From the NCBI GenBank assembly GCA_900757195.1, contig CAAEMZ010000049.1, positions 1-40,616 on the forward strand: a stretch of DNA of 40,616 nt. The letters run 5' to 3'. Below the pieces are notes generated by a model. The model did no database searches and was not told the origin of the DNA. It saw only the letters and a list, made by a program, of their open reading frames with translations. A program made the translations under genes and the position numbers. Position 1 is the stretch's first letter. Each line of letters opens with the position of its first letter. Source of the stretch: Lachnospiraceae bacterium (GTDB lineage Bacteria > Bacillota > Clostridia > Lachnospirales > Lachnospiraceae). Positions 24,637-33,536 of the stretch are shown in pieces.

Positions 24637-24672
24637 GGACAAAAGTGATGTTTTTATGCATCACTTTTGTCC
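24637..24672 (-). terminator. Terminator after the sigma-54 activator gene, containing element B
   Basis: GGACAAAAGTGATG, an 8-nt loop and CATCACTTTTGTCC: a perfect 14-bp stem followed on the minus strand by TTTTTT. It is 44 nt after the activator stop and ends the tetrapyrrole operon. It shares the TGATG...TGCATCA half sites with elements A and C and is centred about -109 from bcd. Confidence 0.9.
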
Positions 24673-24716
24673 CTCTAAATTCATATATTCCACGGTTCCG
24701 TCTGATTTTTCCCGAT

Positions 24717-25691
24717 TTACTTGTGATGCATTTTTGCATCATCCAGACCATACTGACGAAGTTTTCTTGACACGGTAGACTGGTTGATTCCGAGTACATC
24801 CGCTATTCGCCGTGTACTTCCGAACTGATTCCGGGCATTTTCCAAAAGTTGTTTCTCCATCCGGGACAGAGCCTCTTTATACGGCAGTATTCCCTTGACC
24901 GTCACTTCGCCGGACTGCATATTTCCTTTACAGTACCTTGCCTGTAAATGCTTTGCCCGCATGACGTCCTCCTGCTCCAGAACAACAATATTTTCCACAA
25001 GATTTTCCAGTTCTCGGATGTTGCCGGGCCAGTCCAGATGGGACAGGGTTTTTGCCGCCCTTACCGTCAGTCCCTTGTTTTTATGATATTTCGCATTAAA
25101 AACATCCAGAAAATGATAACACAGCGGAAGAATATCTTCCTGCCGCTCCCGCAGCGGCGGGATTTCCAGATGAACGACGTTCAGCCGGTAATACAGATCT
25201 CTCCGGAATTTTCCATCCTCGACCATCTGCTCCAGATTCTGGTTTGTGGCCGAGACAATCCGCACATCCACAGGAATACTTTCAGTCCCGCCAACATGAA
25301 AAATTTCTTTTTCCTGGAGAGCCCTCAGAAGCTTCACCTGCATTTCCATGCTGATTTCGCTGATTTCATCCAGAAACAGGGTCCCGTGGTTGGCTTTTTC
25401 AAAAAGGCCGATTTTTCCTTTTTTCCGTGCGCCTGTAAATGCGCCGTCTTCATAGCCGAAAAGCTCCGATTCAAAAAGATTTTCAGGAATCGCGCCGCAG
25501 TTGATTTTTATAACCGGCTGATCCTTCCTGCAGCTCGTCTGGCATATGTAATTAAAAATCACTTCTTTTCCGGTTCCGGATTCTCCGGTAATCAGCACCG
25601 AAGAATCCACATCCTTAATATACTCAATCATCTGAAGTATTTTTTTCATCTGTGGACTTTCCGCAATAATCTTTTTCTCTGTACGCGCCAA
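24717..25691 (-). CDS. Sigma-54-dependent transcriptional activator without a sensory domain
   Basis: 324 residues from a TTG start at 25691, which follows GGGGGTGAGG and the cbiB stop by 11 nt; the reading frame extends further into cbiB but without a good start. The AAA+ domain begins near residue 9: Walker A GESGTGKE (36-43), the sigma-54 loop GAFTGA (83-88), Walker B LFLDE (105-109) and the arginine-rich RRDLYYRLNVV. A TyrR/Fis-like helix-turn-helix (STRRIADVLGINQSTVSRKL) lies near 292-311. There is no PAS, GAF or receiver domain, the same plan as PspF (about 325 residues). It is the last gene of the tetrapyrrole operon; the likely target is bcd. Confidence 0.9.
   Translation of the reverse strand: MARTEKKIIAESPQMKKILQMIEYIKDVDSSVLITGESGTGKEVIFNYICQTSCRKDQPVIKINCGAIPENLFESELFGYEDGAFTGARKKGKIGLFEKANHGTLFLDEISEISMEMQVKLLRALQEKEIFHVGGTESIPVDVRIVSATNQNLEQMVEDGKFRRDLYYRLNVVHLEIPPLRERQEDILPLCYHFLDVFNAKYHKNKGLTVRAAKTLSHLDWPGNIRELENLVENIVVLEQEDVMRAKHLQARYCKGNMQSGEVTVKGILPYKEALSRMEKQLLENARNQFGSTRRIADVLGINQSTVSRKLRQYGLDDAKMHHK
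24724..24741. repeat. Element A: 18-bp palindrome inside the 3' end of the activator gene
   Basis: TGATGCATTTTTGCATCA, 7-bp arms around TTTT. It encodes part of the activator C-terminus and is centred about -187 from the predicted bcd start. Related copies lie at 24646-24663 (15 of 18 identical) and 23327-23344 (17 of 18 on the opposite strand). Candidate upstream activator sequence. Confidence 0.6.
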
Positions 25692-25702
25692 AACCTCACC
25701 CC

Positions 25703-26662
25703 CTAGTATAAAAATCCTGCAATAAACATCCCCAGTTCCGTCCCTGCCAGACATAAGAAGGACGTCCACAGCATCAGACGGTTGGCACGCCGGATATCTT
25801 CCGGTTCCGGCTGCCGTTTTTCCTCGCCAATCGTCGGCTTTTCCACTGCTTTCCCAAAATAGTCATGGGTTCCGCCAAGCTGAATCCCCAGAGCCCCCGC
25901 ACAGGCGCTTTCTGTCTGAGCGCTGTTCGGACTCAAATGCTTATTTCTGTCTCTGAGAAAACACTGCCATGCGTTCCTTCCGTCATATTTCAGAAGAAAT
26001 GCCGACAAAACCATCAGAATTCCCGAAATCCGGGCCGGAACAAAATTGAATATATCGTCCATCCGGGCGGAAGCCGTTCCCAGATACCGGTATTTTTCAT
26101 TTCGATAGCCCACCATGGAATCCAGTGTATTCACCGCTTTGTAGGCAAATCCCAGAGGCGCGCCGCCAATCGCCATAAAAATCATTGGCGCCGTGACGCC
26201 GTCCGTTGTATTTTCCGCAATCGTCTCCACATCGGCCTTAATCACTTCCGCTTCCGAAAGATGTTCCGTATCCCGGCCGACAAGCCATGAAAGCATCTGC
26301 CGTGCCCTGGTGATGTCCTTCTGCATCAATGCATCGAAAACCTTCATAGATTCTGTCCGCAGGCTCTTCATTGCAAGAATCTGATACATCCAGAAAACTT
26401 CCAGAACAAAGGCCAGCCATGGATGTATCCGTGCCACGGCCTTTAAGATTCCCCAGGGCAGCCAGAAAAACAGCAGTACCGTAACAACCATCAGACAAAA
26501 TCCGGCGGCCCTTTCTCCCCGCTTTCCGGCAGGAAACCATCGCCGGAGCCATTTTTCCAGATCGGCGATCCATTTGCCAATGACTCGGATCGGATGATAG
26601 AGCCAGAGCGGGTCTCCAAAAAGACAGTCCATTCCAAAAGCCAGCGCCAGTTTAATCATCAT
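25703..26662 (-). CDS. cbiB: Adenosylcobinamide-phosphate synthase
   Basis: 319 residues, a polytopic membrane protein that joins adenosylcobyric acid to aminopropanol phosphate (the CobD product). Family motifs are LAFGMDCLFGDPLWLYHPIR at the start, DVETIAENTTDGVTAPM near residue 146, KAVNTLDSMVGYRNEKYRYL and AQTESACAGALGIQLGGTHDY. Several hydrophobic segments span the chain. The start has GGAGG upstream and overlaps cbiA by 11 nt. Confidence 0.93.
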   Translation of the reverse strand: MMIKLALAFGMDCLFGDPLWLYHPIRVIGKWIADLEKWLRRWFPAGKRGERAAGFCLMVVTVLLFFWLPWGILKAVARIHPWLAFVLEVFWMYQILAMKSLRTESMKVFDALMQKDITRARQMLSWLVGRDTEHLSEAEVIKADVETIAENTTDGVTAPMIFMAIGGAPLGFAYKAVNTLDSMVGYRNEKYRYLGTASARMDDIFNFVPARISGILMVLSAFLLKYDGRNAWQCFLRDRNKHLSPNSAQTESACAGALGIQLGGTHDYFGKAVEKPTIGEEKRQPEPEDIRRANRLMLWTSFLCLAGTELGMFIAGFLY

Positions 26663-28016
26663 GCTTTACCGCCTCCATCGCCTGAATGAAGTTTATTGGA
26701 ATCTCCGGACAGCTATAAAAATAGAGGTGCGGGTATGCTCCGTAAAGCCACGGCAGAGCCGCTCCGCCCCGCCATCCTCTGCCCGTTTTTTTCCGGATTT
26801 CAAAATCCTCCGGTTCATTTTCCATCATGGAATAATGAAATTCATGGGCCGGGACCGCCTGATTTCCAATCAGGCTTTCCTTTTGTGTCTGAATACGAAC
26901 ATAGCCAAAAGGTCCAAGACTTTCCGTCATTCGGGCACGGCCTCCAAGAATCCCCGCCATAGGCCATATTTTTCCTTCGGCGTCCTGAATTTCCTGTGAA
27001 AGATACATATAACCGCCGCACTCCGCCAGAACAGGGATTTTTCTTTCGGCCGCACGACGCATTGACGTCAGCATGGATGTATTCTCACTCAGCTTTTTGG
27101 CATATACTTCCGGATAACCGCCGCCCAGATAAATTCCCTGAATATTTTCCGGCAGCCCCGGATCTTCCAGCGGACTGAAAAAAACAAGTTCCGCACCGAG
27201 CCGCCGCAGGCACTCCAGATTATCCGCATAATAAAAGCAAAAGGCCCGGTCCCCTGCTACAGCCAGACGCACATCCCCTGTTTTTTTAAATTCTGTAAAA
27301 GCCTCTGTATACGACAGACTGCCGGCGCTCTCTGCCAGCGCCATCAATCCGTCAAGATCGATATATTTTTCCGCCATCGTCCCCAGCATACGGAGTTTTT
27401 TCTCCAGATTTTCCTGCTCCCGGACCGTCACAAGGCCCAAATGACGGCTCTGCAGAGCCACCTCCGCAGATTTCGGCAGAAAACCGTAAACTTTCAGCCC
27501 GGTTTCTGCCTCGATCATCTTTTTATAATAGGCATACATGCCTTCCCGGATATCATTGAGGATGATACCGGAGATCATCGATGGCTGCCGGAAATCCCGA
27601 TATCCCTGAATCATCGCCGCAGCGGACAGGGCCGTCCCGCCGGGCCGCACGACAAGTACCGCCGGAGTCCCGGTGATCCGTGCCACATCATAGCTGCTGG
27701 CTCTGTCGCTGCTTCCCTGGCCATCATAGTATCCCATAACGCCTTCAATTACTGCGGCCTGTTTTCCTTCCATATGCCATGCAAATATTTCCCGCATTTT
27801 TTCAGGGCTCAGAAAAACACCGTCCAGATTCACTGAAACATTTCCGGTGATTTCCCGGTGAAACATGGGATCGATATAGTCGGGTCCGCATTTATAAGGA
27901 GCCAGCAAAATTCCCCTCTGCCTGAAAGCCTGAAGAATCGCCCCTGTCACTGTTGTCTTTCCACATCCGCTGCCTGTTCCGCAGACCATCAGTCTCGGAA
28001 AAAATTCTTTCTTCAT
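26652..28016 (-). CDS. cbiA: Cobyrinic acid a,c-diamide synthase
   Basis: 454 residues; glutamine-dependent amidation of side chains a and c of cobyrinic acid. The N-terminal domain has the P-loop GTGSGCGKTTVTGA near residues 11-24, PYKCGPDYIDPMFH and VIEGVMGYYDGQ; the C-terminal glutaminase-like domain has IYLGGGYPEVYA, VLAECGGYMYLSQ with the nucleophile cysteine and a late HEFHYSMME. ATG at 28016 follows AAGGGAG; an upstream ATG at 28046 adds ten unlikely residues. It lies 37 nt after cbiJ. Confidence 0.93.
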   Translation of the reverse strand: MKKEFFPRLMVCGTGSGCGKTTVTGAILQAFRQRGILLAPYKCGPDYIDPMFHREITGNVSVNLDGVFLSPEKMREIFAWHMEGKQAAVIEGVMGYYDGQGSSDRASSYDVARITGTPAVLVVRPGGTALSAAAMIQGYRDFRQPSMISGIILNDIREGMYAYYKKMIEAETGLKVYGFLPKSAEVALQSRHLGLVTVREQENLEKKLRMLGTMAEKYIDLDGLMALAESAGSLSYTEAFTEFKKTGDVRLAVAGDRAFCFYYADNLECLRRLGAELVFFSPLEDPGLPENIQGIYLGGGYPEVYAKKLSENTSMLTSMRRAAERKIPVLAECGGYMYLSQEIQDAEGKIWPMAGILGGRARMTESLGPFGYVRIQTQKESLIGNQAVPAHEFHYSMMENEPEDFEIRKKTGRGWRGGAALPWLYGAYPHLYFYSCPEIPINFIQAMEAVKHDD

Positions 28017-28053
28017 CCATGCTCCCTTCCGCCTGAAAATCCCCACAAGCTGT

Positions 28054-28827
28054 CTATTTTGAAGGATTTAATATAAAGTAACGGTTCAGATTTTCCAGAT
28101 TTTGAAGCGAATCCTCCTTCGGCCGGCTGATCAGGATGACCGATGCCCCTTCCAGCCTTGCCGCCTCCAGTTTTTCCGGAAGGCCTCCGGCTGCACCGCT
28201 GTCTTTCGTAATTAATATACTTGCTCCGGTTTCTCTCAATAATTTCCGGTTGTCCTCCACATCAAACGGCGGATTCGCCACGATCCAGTGACGGGGATTT
28301 TTAAAAATCACCTCACACAGCGACTTCGAAGCTTCGTTATCCAGAATTCTGGCATAACACCGCGCCTGAAATCCGGTCACTAAATCACAGTAAATGTCCA
28401 GTGTTTTAACACCCACGGTCAATAAAATCTTTCCCGGAAGAATGCTTGCCATCAAAGCGGCTTCTCTGGCGCCGCTGACATGATAAATTTTCGGTAAATT
28501 TTCTGCTTCTGTTTTTCCCATACTATCTTTCCTCGTATATCTAAAATAGGCAATTCCAAGATCCCGGCAGACATTCCTTACCGTCCGGGTCACCTCCACC
28601 GCATAAGGATGCGAAGCGTCCAGTACATGGCTGATGCCTGTTTCCCTGATCTTTTCTTCAAACTGTGCTGCATCCATCTGTCCCTTCCAGACCGTTACCG
28701 GATCCTTTTTATAAAGTCCGGCGCCCATATCTGTCGTGACAGAAACATAAACTTCTGCTTTTTTTGACAGCAGATAGGCCACTGCCGCCAAAGACTCTGT
28801 TGTTCCTCCAATAACCAGCCAACGCAT
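28054..28827 (-). CDS. cbiJ: Cobalt-precorrin-6A reductase (CbiJ/CobK)
   Basis: 257 residues; NAD(P)H reduction of the macrocycle in corrin synthesis. Visible are the N-terminal LVIGGTTESLAAVAYLLSKK dinucleotide motif, DASHPYAVEVTRTVRNVC, AYFRYTRKD, LLTVGVKTLDIYCDL and the C-terminal ITKDSGAAGGLPEKLEAAR. The ATG at 28827 shares one base with the hemL stop (TGATG), so the two are translationally coupled; a second ATG at 28839 lies inside hemL. Confidence 0.92.
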   Translation of the reverse strand: MRWLVIGGTTESLAAVAYLLSKKAEVYVSVTTDMGAGLYKKDPVTVWKGQMDAAQFEEKIRETGISHVLDASHPYAVEVTRTVRNVCRDLGIAYFRYTRKDSMGKTEAENLPKIYHVSGAREAALMASILPGKILLTVGVKTLDIYCDLVTGFQARCYARILDNEASKSLCEVIFKNPRHWIVANPPFDVEDNRKLLRETGASILITKDSGAAGGLPEKLEAARLEGASVILISRPKEDSLQNLENLNRYFILNPSK

Positions 28828-30113
28828 CACCGGTTCCATTGTCCCAATGCCTTCGCTATCGCTTCCGTCGTTTTCCCGATATCCGCGTCAGTGTGGACGC
28901 CACTGACAAACAGCGCTTCAAACTGGGACGGCGCAATATAAATCCCTTCCGCCAGCATTACCGCAAAATACTGCCGGAATTTTTCCAGATCCGAAGATAC
29001 TGCGCTGCCATAATCCCTCACCGGTTCTTTTGTAAAGAAAAGGCTCATCAGCGAACCGCAGCGGTTACAGACCGCATCCAGCCCATAGTTCCTGATGTTT
29101 TCCCGGAAGGCGCTTTCCAGCTTTTCCGCCTGGATTTCCGCCCGAGTATAAATCTCCGGATGATTTTTCAAAATTTCCAGTGTCTGAATTCCCGCTGCCA
29201 CAGCAATAGGATTTCCTGACAATGTCCCGGCCTGATACACCGGACCGGAAGGCGCGACCATTTCCATGATGGCTTTTTTTCCGCCATAGGCGGCCAGCGG
29301 CATACCGCCTCCGACAATTTTTCCCAGTGTCGTCATATCCGGTATCACCCCATAATATCCCTGGGCGCCCGAATATCCGAGACGGAAACCTGTAATCACT
29401 TCATCAAAAATCAGAACACTGCCGTAATCCTCCGTAATTTTACGAAGTCCTTCCAAAAATCCGGGTTCGGGAAGGACGACGCCCATATTGGCAGCCACCG
29501 GTTCCACGATCAGCGCCGCGATACGTTCTCCATAACTTTTAAATAATTCTCTGACACTGTCCAGATCGTTATAAACCGCCGTCAGCGTTTTGGAAGCATA
29601 AGCTTCCGGAACCCCGGCGCTGTCCGGCACATTCTGGGTCATCAGTCCGGAACCGGCTTTAACAAGCAGACCATCCGAATGTCCATGATAGCAGCCTTCA
29701 AATTTTACAATATAATCCCTGCCCGTATATCCCCGGGCCGCACGGACCGCGCTCATCACCGCTTCGGTCCCCGAATTGACCAGACGGGCCATTTCCACTG
29801 ACGGCACCGCATCAATAATCATCTCACAGAGGCGGACTTCGCCCTCTGTCGGCGCACCATAGCTTGTTCCGAGCCGGACCGCTTCACAGATCCGCGACAC
29901 CACCGCCGGATGGGCATGACCGAGGATCATCGGTCCCCAGGAGCCGATAAAATCAATATAATCATGGCCGTCCACATCGTAAATATGGCTGCCTTGGGCC
30001 CGCGCAATAAACCGTGGCGTCATTCCCACAGAACGGCAGGCCCGCACCGGACTGCTCACACCTCCCGGCATTACCTGCAGCGCTTTTTCAAATATCTCCT
30101 GACTTTTATCCAT
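28827..30113 (-). CDS. hemL: Glutamate-1-semialdehyde 2,1-aminomutase
   Basis: 428 residues, a PLP enzyme converting glutamate-1-semialdehyde to 5-aminolevulinate (C5 pathway, second step). Motifs are VMPGGVSSPVRACRSVG, FIGSWGPMILGHAHP, RLVNSGTEAVMSAVRAARGY, LIFDEVITGFRLG and MTTLGKIVGGGMPLAAYGG with the PLP lysine. Length is typical. ATG at 30113 has GGGTGAGA before it and lies 11 nt after hemB; an ATG at 30140 overlaps hemB. Confidence 0.95.
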   Translation of the reverse strand: MDKSQEIFEKALQVMPGGVSSPVRACRSVGMTPRFIARAQGSHIYDVDGHDYIDFIGSWGPMILGHAHPAVVSRICEAVRLGTSYGAPTEGEVRLCEMIIDAVPSVEMARLVNSGTEAVMSAVRAARGYTGRDYIVKFEGCYHGHSDGLLVKAGSGLMTQNVPDSAGVPEAYASKTLTAVYNDLDSVRELFKSYGERIAALIVEPVAANMGVVLPEPGFLEGLRKITEDYGSVLIFDEVITGFRLGYSGAQGYYGVIPDMTTLGKIVGGGMPLAAYGGKKAIMEMVAPSGPVYQAGTLSGNPIAVAAGIQTLEILKNHPEIYTRAEIQAEKLESAFRENIRNYGLDAVCNRCGSLMSLFFTKEPVRDYGSAVSSDLEKFRQYFAVMLAEGIYIAPSQFEALFVSGVHTDADIGKTTEAIAKALGQWNR

Positions 30114-30124
30114 TGGTCTCACCC

Positions 30125-31096
30125 TCACTCTTTCAGCCATCCGGCAATTTCCAGCGCATAATAAGTGATAATCATCTTTGCCCCGGCACGTTTAAAGGCT
30201 GTCATCGTTTCCATAACGACCCGTTTTTCATCGATCCAGCCATTCAGCGCTGCAGCTTTCATCATGGAATATTCACCGCTCACACTGTAGGTGCAGACCG
30301 GCAGCGGAAACTCCTCCGCAATCGTCTGCAAAATATCCAGATAGGCCATTCCCGGCTTCACCATCAGAATATCCGCGCCCTCTTCCATATCCAGCCGGGC
30401 TTCAATCCGCGCATCTTTTTTATTCCGCCAGTCCATCTGATAGGATTTCCGGTCTCCAAAGGACGGCGCCGAATGGGCCGCTTCACGGAAAGGACCGTAG
30501 TAGCCCGATGCATATTTAATGCTGTAGGACATAATCAGCACATCTTCATAGCCATAGCGGTCCAGCTTCTGCCGCATATAGCCGATACGTCCGTCCATCA
30601 TATCCGACGGCGCCACGATATCTGCTCCGGCCATGGCGCAGCTTAAAGCCGCCTTCGCCAGCAGTTCCAGCGTTTCATCATTCACGATTTTTTCATCCCG
30701 GATAATTCCGCAGTGGCCGTGATCTGTGTATTCGCAGAGGCAGATGTCCGCAATGCAGATGAGCTCCGGATAAGTTTCTTTCGTCATCCGGATTGCCCGC
30801 TGGACAATGCCGTCTTTATTATAGGCCTGGCTGCCCACCGCATCCTTGTGGTTTGGCACGCCAAAAAAAAGAACACTCCGGACACCGCTGTCCCATATTT
30901 CCTCCAGATGTTTTTTAAATGTATCGAGGGAATAGTGAAAAATTCCCGGCATTGACGGAATTTCTTCTTTAACATCCTCCCCTTCGACAACAAACACCGG
31001 ATAAATCAGATCCGACAAATTAACATCATATTCATGAACCATATCCCGAATCGCCTGGGAATTTCTTAACCGTCTCGGACGTCTTACAATATTCAT
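30125..31096 (-). CDS. hemB: Porphobilinogen synthase (5-aminolevulinate dehydratase)
   Basis: 323 residues; condenses two 5-aminolevulinates to porphobilinogen. Seen are the cysteine-rich metal motif CIADICLCEYTDHGHCG, IVAPSDMMDGRI, IMSYSIKYASGYYGPFREAA with one Schiff-base lysine and GADILMVKPGMAYLDIL with the other. The cysteine set implies a zinc-type enzyme. ATG at 31096 follows AAAGGAGTGA, 5 nt past the cobA/hemD stop; ATG at 31132 is within that gene. Confidence 0.95.
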   Translation of the reverse strand: MNIVRRPRRLRNSQAIRDMVHEYDVNLSDLIYPVFVVEGEDVKEEIPSMPGIFHYSLDTFKKHLEEIWDSGVRSVLFFGVPNHKDAVGSQAYNKDGIVQRAIRMTKETYPELICIADICLCEYTDHGHCGIIRDEKIVNDETLELLAKAALSCAMAGADIVAPSDMMDGRIGYMRQKLDRYGYEDVLIMSYSIKYASGYYGPFREAAHSAPSFGDRKSYQMDWRNKKDARIEARLDMEEGADILMVKPGMAYLDILQTIAEEFPLPVCTYSVSGEYSMMKAAALNGWIDEKRVVMETMTAFKRAGAKMIITYYALEIAGWLKE

Positions 31097-31101
31097 GTCA
31101 A

Positions 31102-32595
31102 TCACTCCTTTATCTCCTGCCGGCACACACACTGTGTCAGCCCTTCGATCGTATAATCTTCTGCCACGGCCGCAACCTTAAGTCCGACCCCGGCGGCCGC
31201 CTCCGCCGTCACCGGACCGATACAGACAATCTTCGGATAACCGTCTTTGGCTCCGGCCATTTCGGCAAAGGCCCTGACGGCCGAACCGCTGGCAAAGGTC
31301 ATATAATCCGCGCCGTCCATGGCCCGGATGAGCATATCCTTTTTCCGCCAGTCCACCCGCGTTGTATAGGCCGGAATATCTGTATAAGAAATGCCCTTTG
31401 CATCAAAACACCGGTTCAGCAGCCTTGAACCTTCTTCCGCCCGGAAAATAACCACCGGTTCCCCGTCCGCCAGTTTTTCCGCCAGCCCCCGGGCCAGCGC
31501 CTCGGAAGTATAGGTGTCCGGCATATAATCCGGCAGAAAACCATAATCTTTCAACGCTTCCCCGGTGCCCGAACCGACGACTGCAAATTTCAGATGACAG
31601 ATTTTCCGCAGGTCTCTGCCGTATTTCTTCATTGAATGAAAAAATAACGTCACGCCATGGCTGCTCGTAAAAACAATCCAGGACGCGGCTTCGGCCCGTT
31701 TCAGTCCGTCCAGAAGCACATCATCCCCGGCCGGTTCTGTATAGATCAGACTCATGTCCACCGGATCTGCCCCCTCTTTTAAGAGACTCCGGTGCTGTCT
31801 GCGCACCAGTTCCCGGGTGCCCGTCAGCAATATCCGTTTTTTACTCAGCGGCCCGGAGCGCCGCCAGCGCATTGTTTCTGCCAGGGCCACCACATCCCCG
31901 ATCACAAGAATTCCCGGCGGTTTTATATCTGCTTCCTGAACTTCCATAACAATCGTGTCCAGCGTTGCGATGACTTCCTCCTGCACGCCCGTCGTCCCGT
32001 TCCGTATAACCGCTGCCGGTGTCCGCCCGTCTTTGCCATATTTCATCAGCATTTCCGTAATTTCACGGATTCTCCGGATTCCCATGAGGAAGACAAGGGT
32101 TCCGCCATCCTTTGCAAGACTGCGGTAATCCACGCTGCTGCCATCCGGCTGCTCATGTCCTGTAATAAAATGAACCTGGGAAGCCACTCCCCGGTGAGTC
32201 ACCGGAATTCCTGCGTAAGCCGGCACACTGTACGCCGAAGAAACTCCCGGAATAATTTCAAACGGCACCTCCGCCGCCGCCAGCGCCAGCGCTTCCTCGC
32301 CGCCCCGGCCAAAAATAAAAGGGTCCCCGCCCTTTAACCTCAGAACGGCTTTTCCCTCAAAGGCTTTTTCCAGAAGCAGCGCCTGAATCTCCGTCTGACT
32401 CATATGATGGTGTCCGGAACGCTTTCCGGCATAAATAAGTTCCGCATTTTCATCGGCCTCATTCAATAAAGCACTGGAAGCCAGATAATCATAAATAATG
32501 ACGTCTGCATGACGGATACACCACAACCCTTTTACCGTCAGAAGTCCCGGGTCTCCCGGTCCTGCTCCGACCAGATATACCTTGCCTTTTTCCAT
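31102..32595 (-). CDS. cobA-hemD: Fused uroporphyrinogen-III methyltransferase / uroporphyrinogen-III synthase
   Basis: 497 residues with two enzymes in one chain. Residues about 1-240 form the SUMT methylase: VYLVGAGPGDPGLLTVKG, VLRLKGGDPFIFGRGGEEA and VPAYAGIPVTHRGVAS. Residues about 250-497 form HemD: RILLTGTRE, then WIVFTSSHGVTLFF, FAVVGSGTGEAL and MTFASGSAVRAF. Hydroxymethylbilane is cyclised and then methylated to precorrin-2, so flux is directed to cobalamin or siroheme. The fusion is common in Clostridia. It lies 14 nt after hemC. Confidence 0.94.
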   Translation of the reverse strand: MEKGKVYLVGAGPGDPGLLTVKGLWCIRHADVIIYDYLASSALLNEADENAELIYAGKRSGHHHMSQTEIQALLLEKAFEGKAVLRLKGGDPFIFGRGGEEALALAAAEVPFEIIPGVSSAYSVPAYAGIPVTHRGVASQVHFITGHEQPDGSSVDYRSLAKDGGTLVFLMGIRRIREITEMLMKYGKDGRTPAAVIRNGTTGVQEEVIATLDTIVMEVQEADIKPPGILVIGDVVALAETMRWRRSGPLSKKRILLTGTRELVRRQHRSLLKEGADPVDMSLIYTEPAGDDVLLDGLKRAEAASWIVFTSSHGVTLFFHSMKKYGRDLRKICHLKFAVVGSGTGEALKDYGFLPDYMPDTYTSEALARGLAEKLADGEPVVIFRAEEGSRLLNRCFDAKGISYTDIPAYTTRVDWRKKDMLIRAMDGADYMTFASGSAVRAFAEMAGAKDGYPKIVCIGPVTAEAAAGVGLKVAAVAEDYTIEGLTQCVCRQEIKE

Positions 32596-32609
32596 GACTG
32601 TTCCTCATT

Positions 32610-33536
32610 TCATTGATTATTTAAAAGAATTTCTGCCAGCGCCTTTCCAAGGGCCTCCCCATCGAAAGAACCGCCCGACACCTCGGCATATTTCATCGAT
32701 TTTCCATCCGCCGCAAAACTGCCCCGGATACGAAATTCCGTGCCCTCCACCCGGGACCAGGCGCCCACAGGCGCATGGCATCCGCCGCCGATATGGCGCA
32801 GAAAGCTCCGTTCTGCCAGCAGCATTTTTCCGGCATCCGCATCATTCAGTTTTTCGCAGAGCTCAGCAAACCACGGACATTCCAGCGCCGCTTCGGAGAC
32901 CTCTACAGCAAGAATTCCCTGGCCTGCCGCCGGAAGACAGTCGTCAATTTCCAGGATTTCATAATGAAACCGGTCATAAAAGTCCTTCTGCCGTTCCTGC
33001 AAGTCCCGGTACAGCCGCGCAATCCCGGCCCGGGCCAGAATAATTCCGTCGTAATCGCCCTTTTCCAGCTTCTGTAAACGGGTCTGAACATTCCCCCGGA
33101 TGTCTTTTATCCGGATTTCCGGGTTCAGCCTTTTTAACTGAAGTTTTCTCCGGAGACTTCCGGTACCGATCACGCTCCCCGGCTTCATTTCCCGCAGAGG
33201 CAGGCCATGCATTGTGACGACCATATCTTCACACTCGGCCCGTTCAACTACAGCCCCCAGCTTCAGCCCAGCCGGAAATTCCACAGGCATATCCTTTGCA
33301 CTGTGCACAGCCATATGAATACTGCCATCCAGCAATGCATTTTCCAGTTCTTTTGTAAAGACCCCCTTGCCGCCAAAGCTGCTCAGATTTTTATCCAGCC
33401 GTTTGTCCCCCTCTGTAGACATGGGGATGATTTCGATTTTAACATCCGGCGCTGTCTGACGGATTTTTTCAGCCACAATCCGTGTCTGAACCTGGGCCAG
33501 AACACTTTTCCTTGTTCCTATTTTTATGCTGTTCAT
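32610..33536 (-). CDS. hemC: Hydroxymethylbilane synthase (porphobilinogen deaminase)
   Basis: 308 residues; assembles four porphobilinogens into hydroxymethylbilane. Motifs are KIGTRKSVLAQVQTRIVAE, FTKELENALLDGSIHMAVHS with AKDMPVEFPAGL, VIGTGSLRRKLQL, DIRGNVQTRLQKLE, and GGGCHAPVGAW with the cysteine that holds the dipyrromethane cofactor. The ATG overlaps the stop of the upstream met8-like gene (ATGA). Confidence 0.96.
   Translation of the reverse strand: MNSIKIGTRKSVLAQVQTRIVAEKIRQTAPDVKIEIIPMSTEGDKRLDKNLSSFGGKGVFTKELENALLDGSIHMAVHSAKDMPVEFPAGLKLGAVVERAECEDMVVTMHGLPLREMKPGSVIGTGSLRRKLQLKRLNPEIRIKDIRGNVQTRLQKLEKGDYDGIILARAGIARLYRDLQERQKDFYDRFHYEILEIDDCLPAAGQGILAVEVSEAALECPWFAELCEKLNDADAGKMLLAERSFLRHIGGGCHAPVGAWSRVEGTEFRIRGSFAADGKSMKYAEVSGGSFDGEALGKALAEILLNNQ

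Noticed and set aside
24948..25706. Open frame of 252 codons on the plus strand opposite the sigma-54 activator
   Set aside because: The activator has intact Walker and GAFTGA motifs on the minus strand; the plus frame has no ribosome site or domain.
25692..25769. Possible N-terminal extension of the sigma-54 activator or a broken sensory domain
   Set aside because: The extra codons lie inside the 3' end of cbiB and show no PAS-like sequence, and the TTG start has a good ribosome site.
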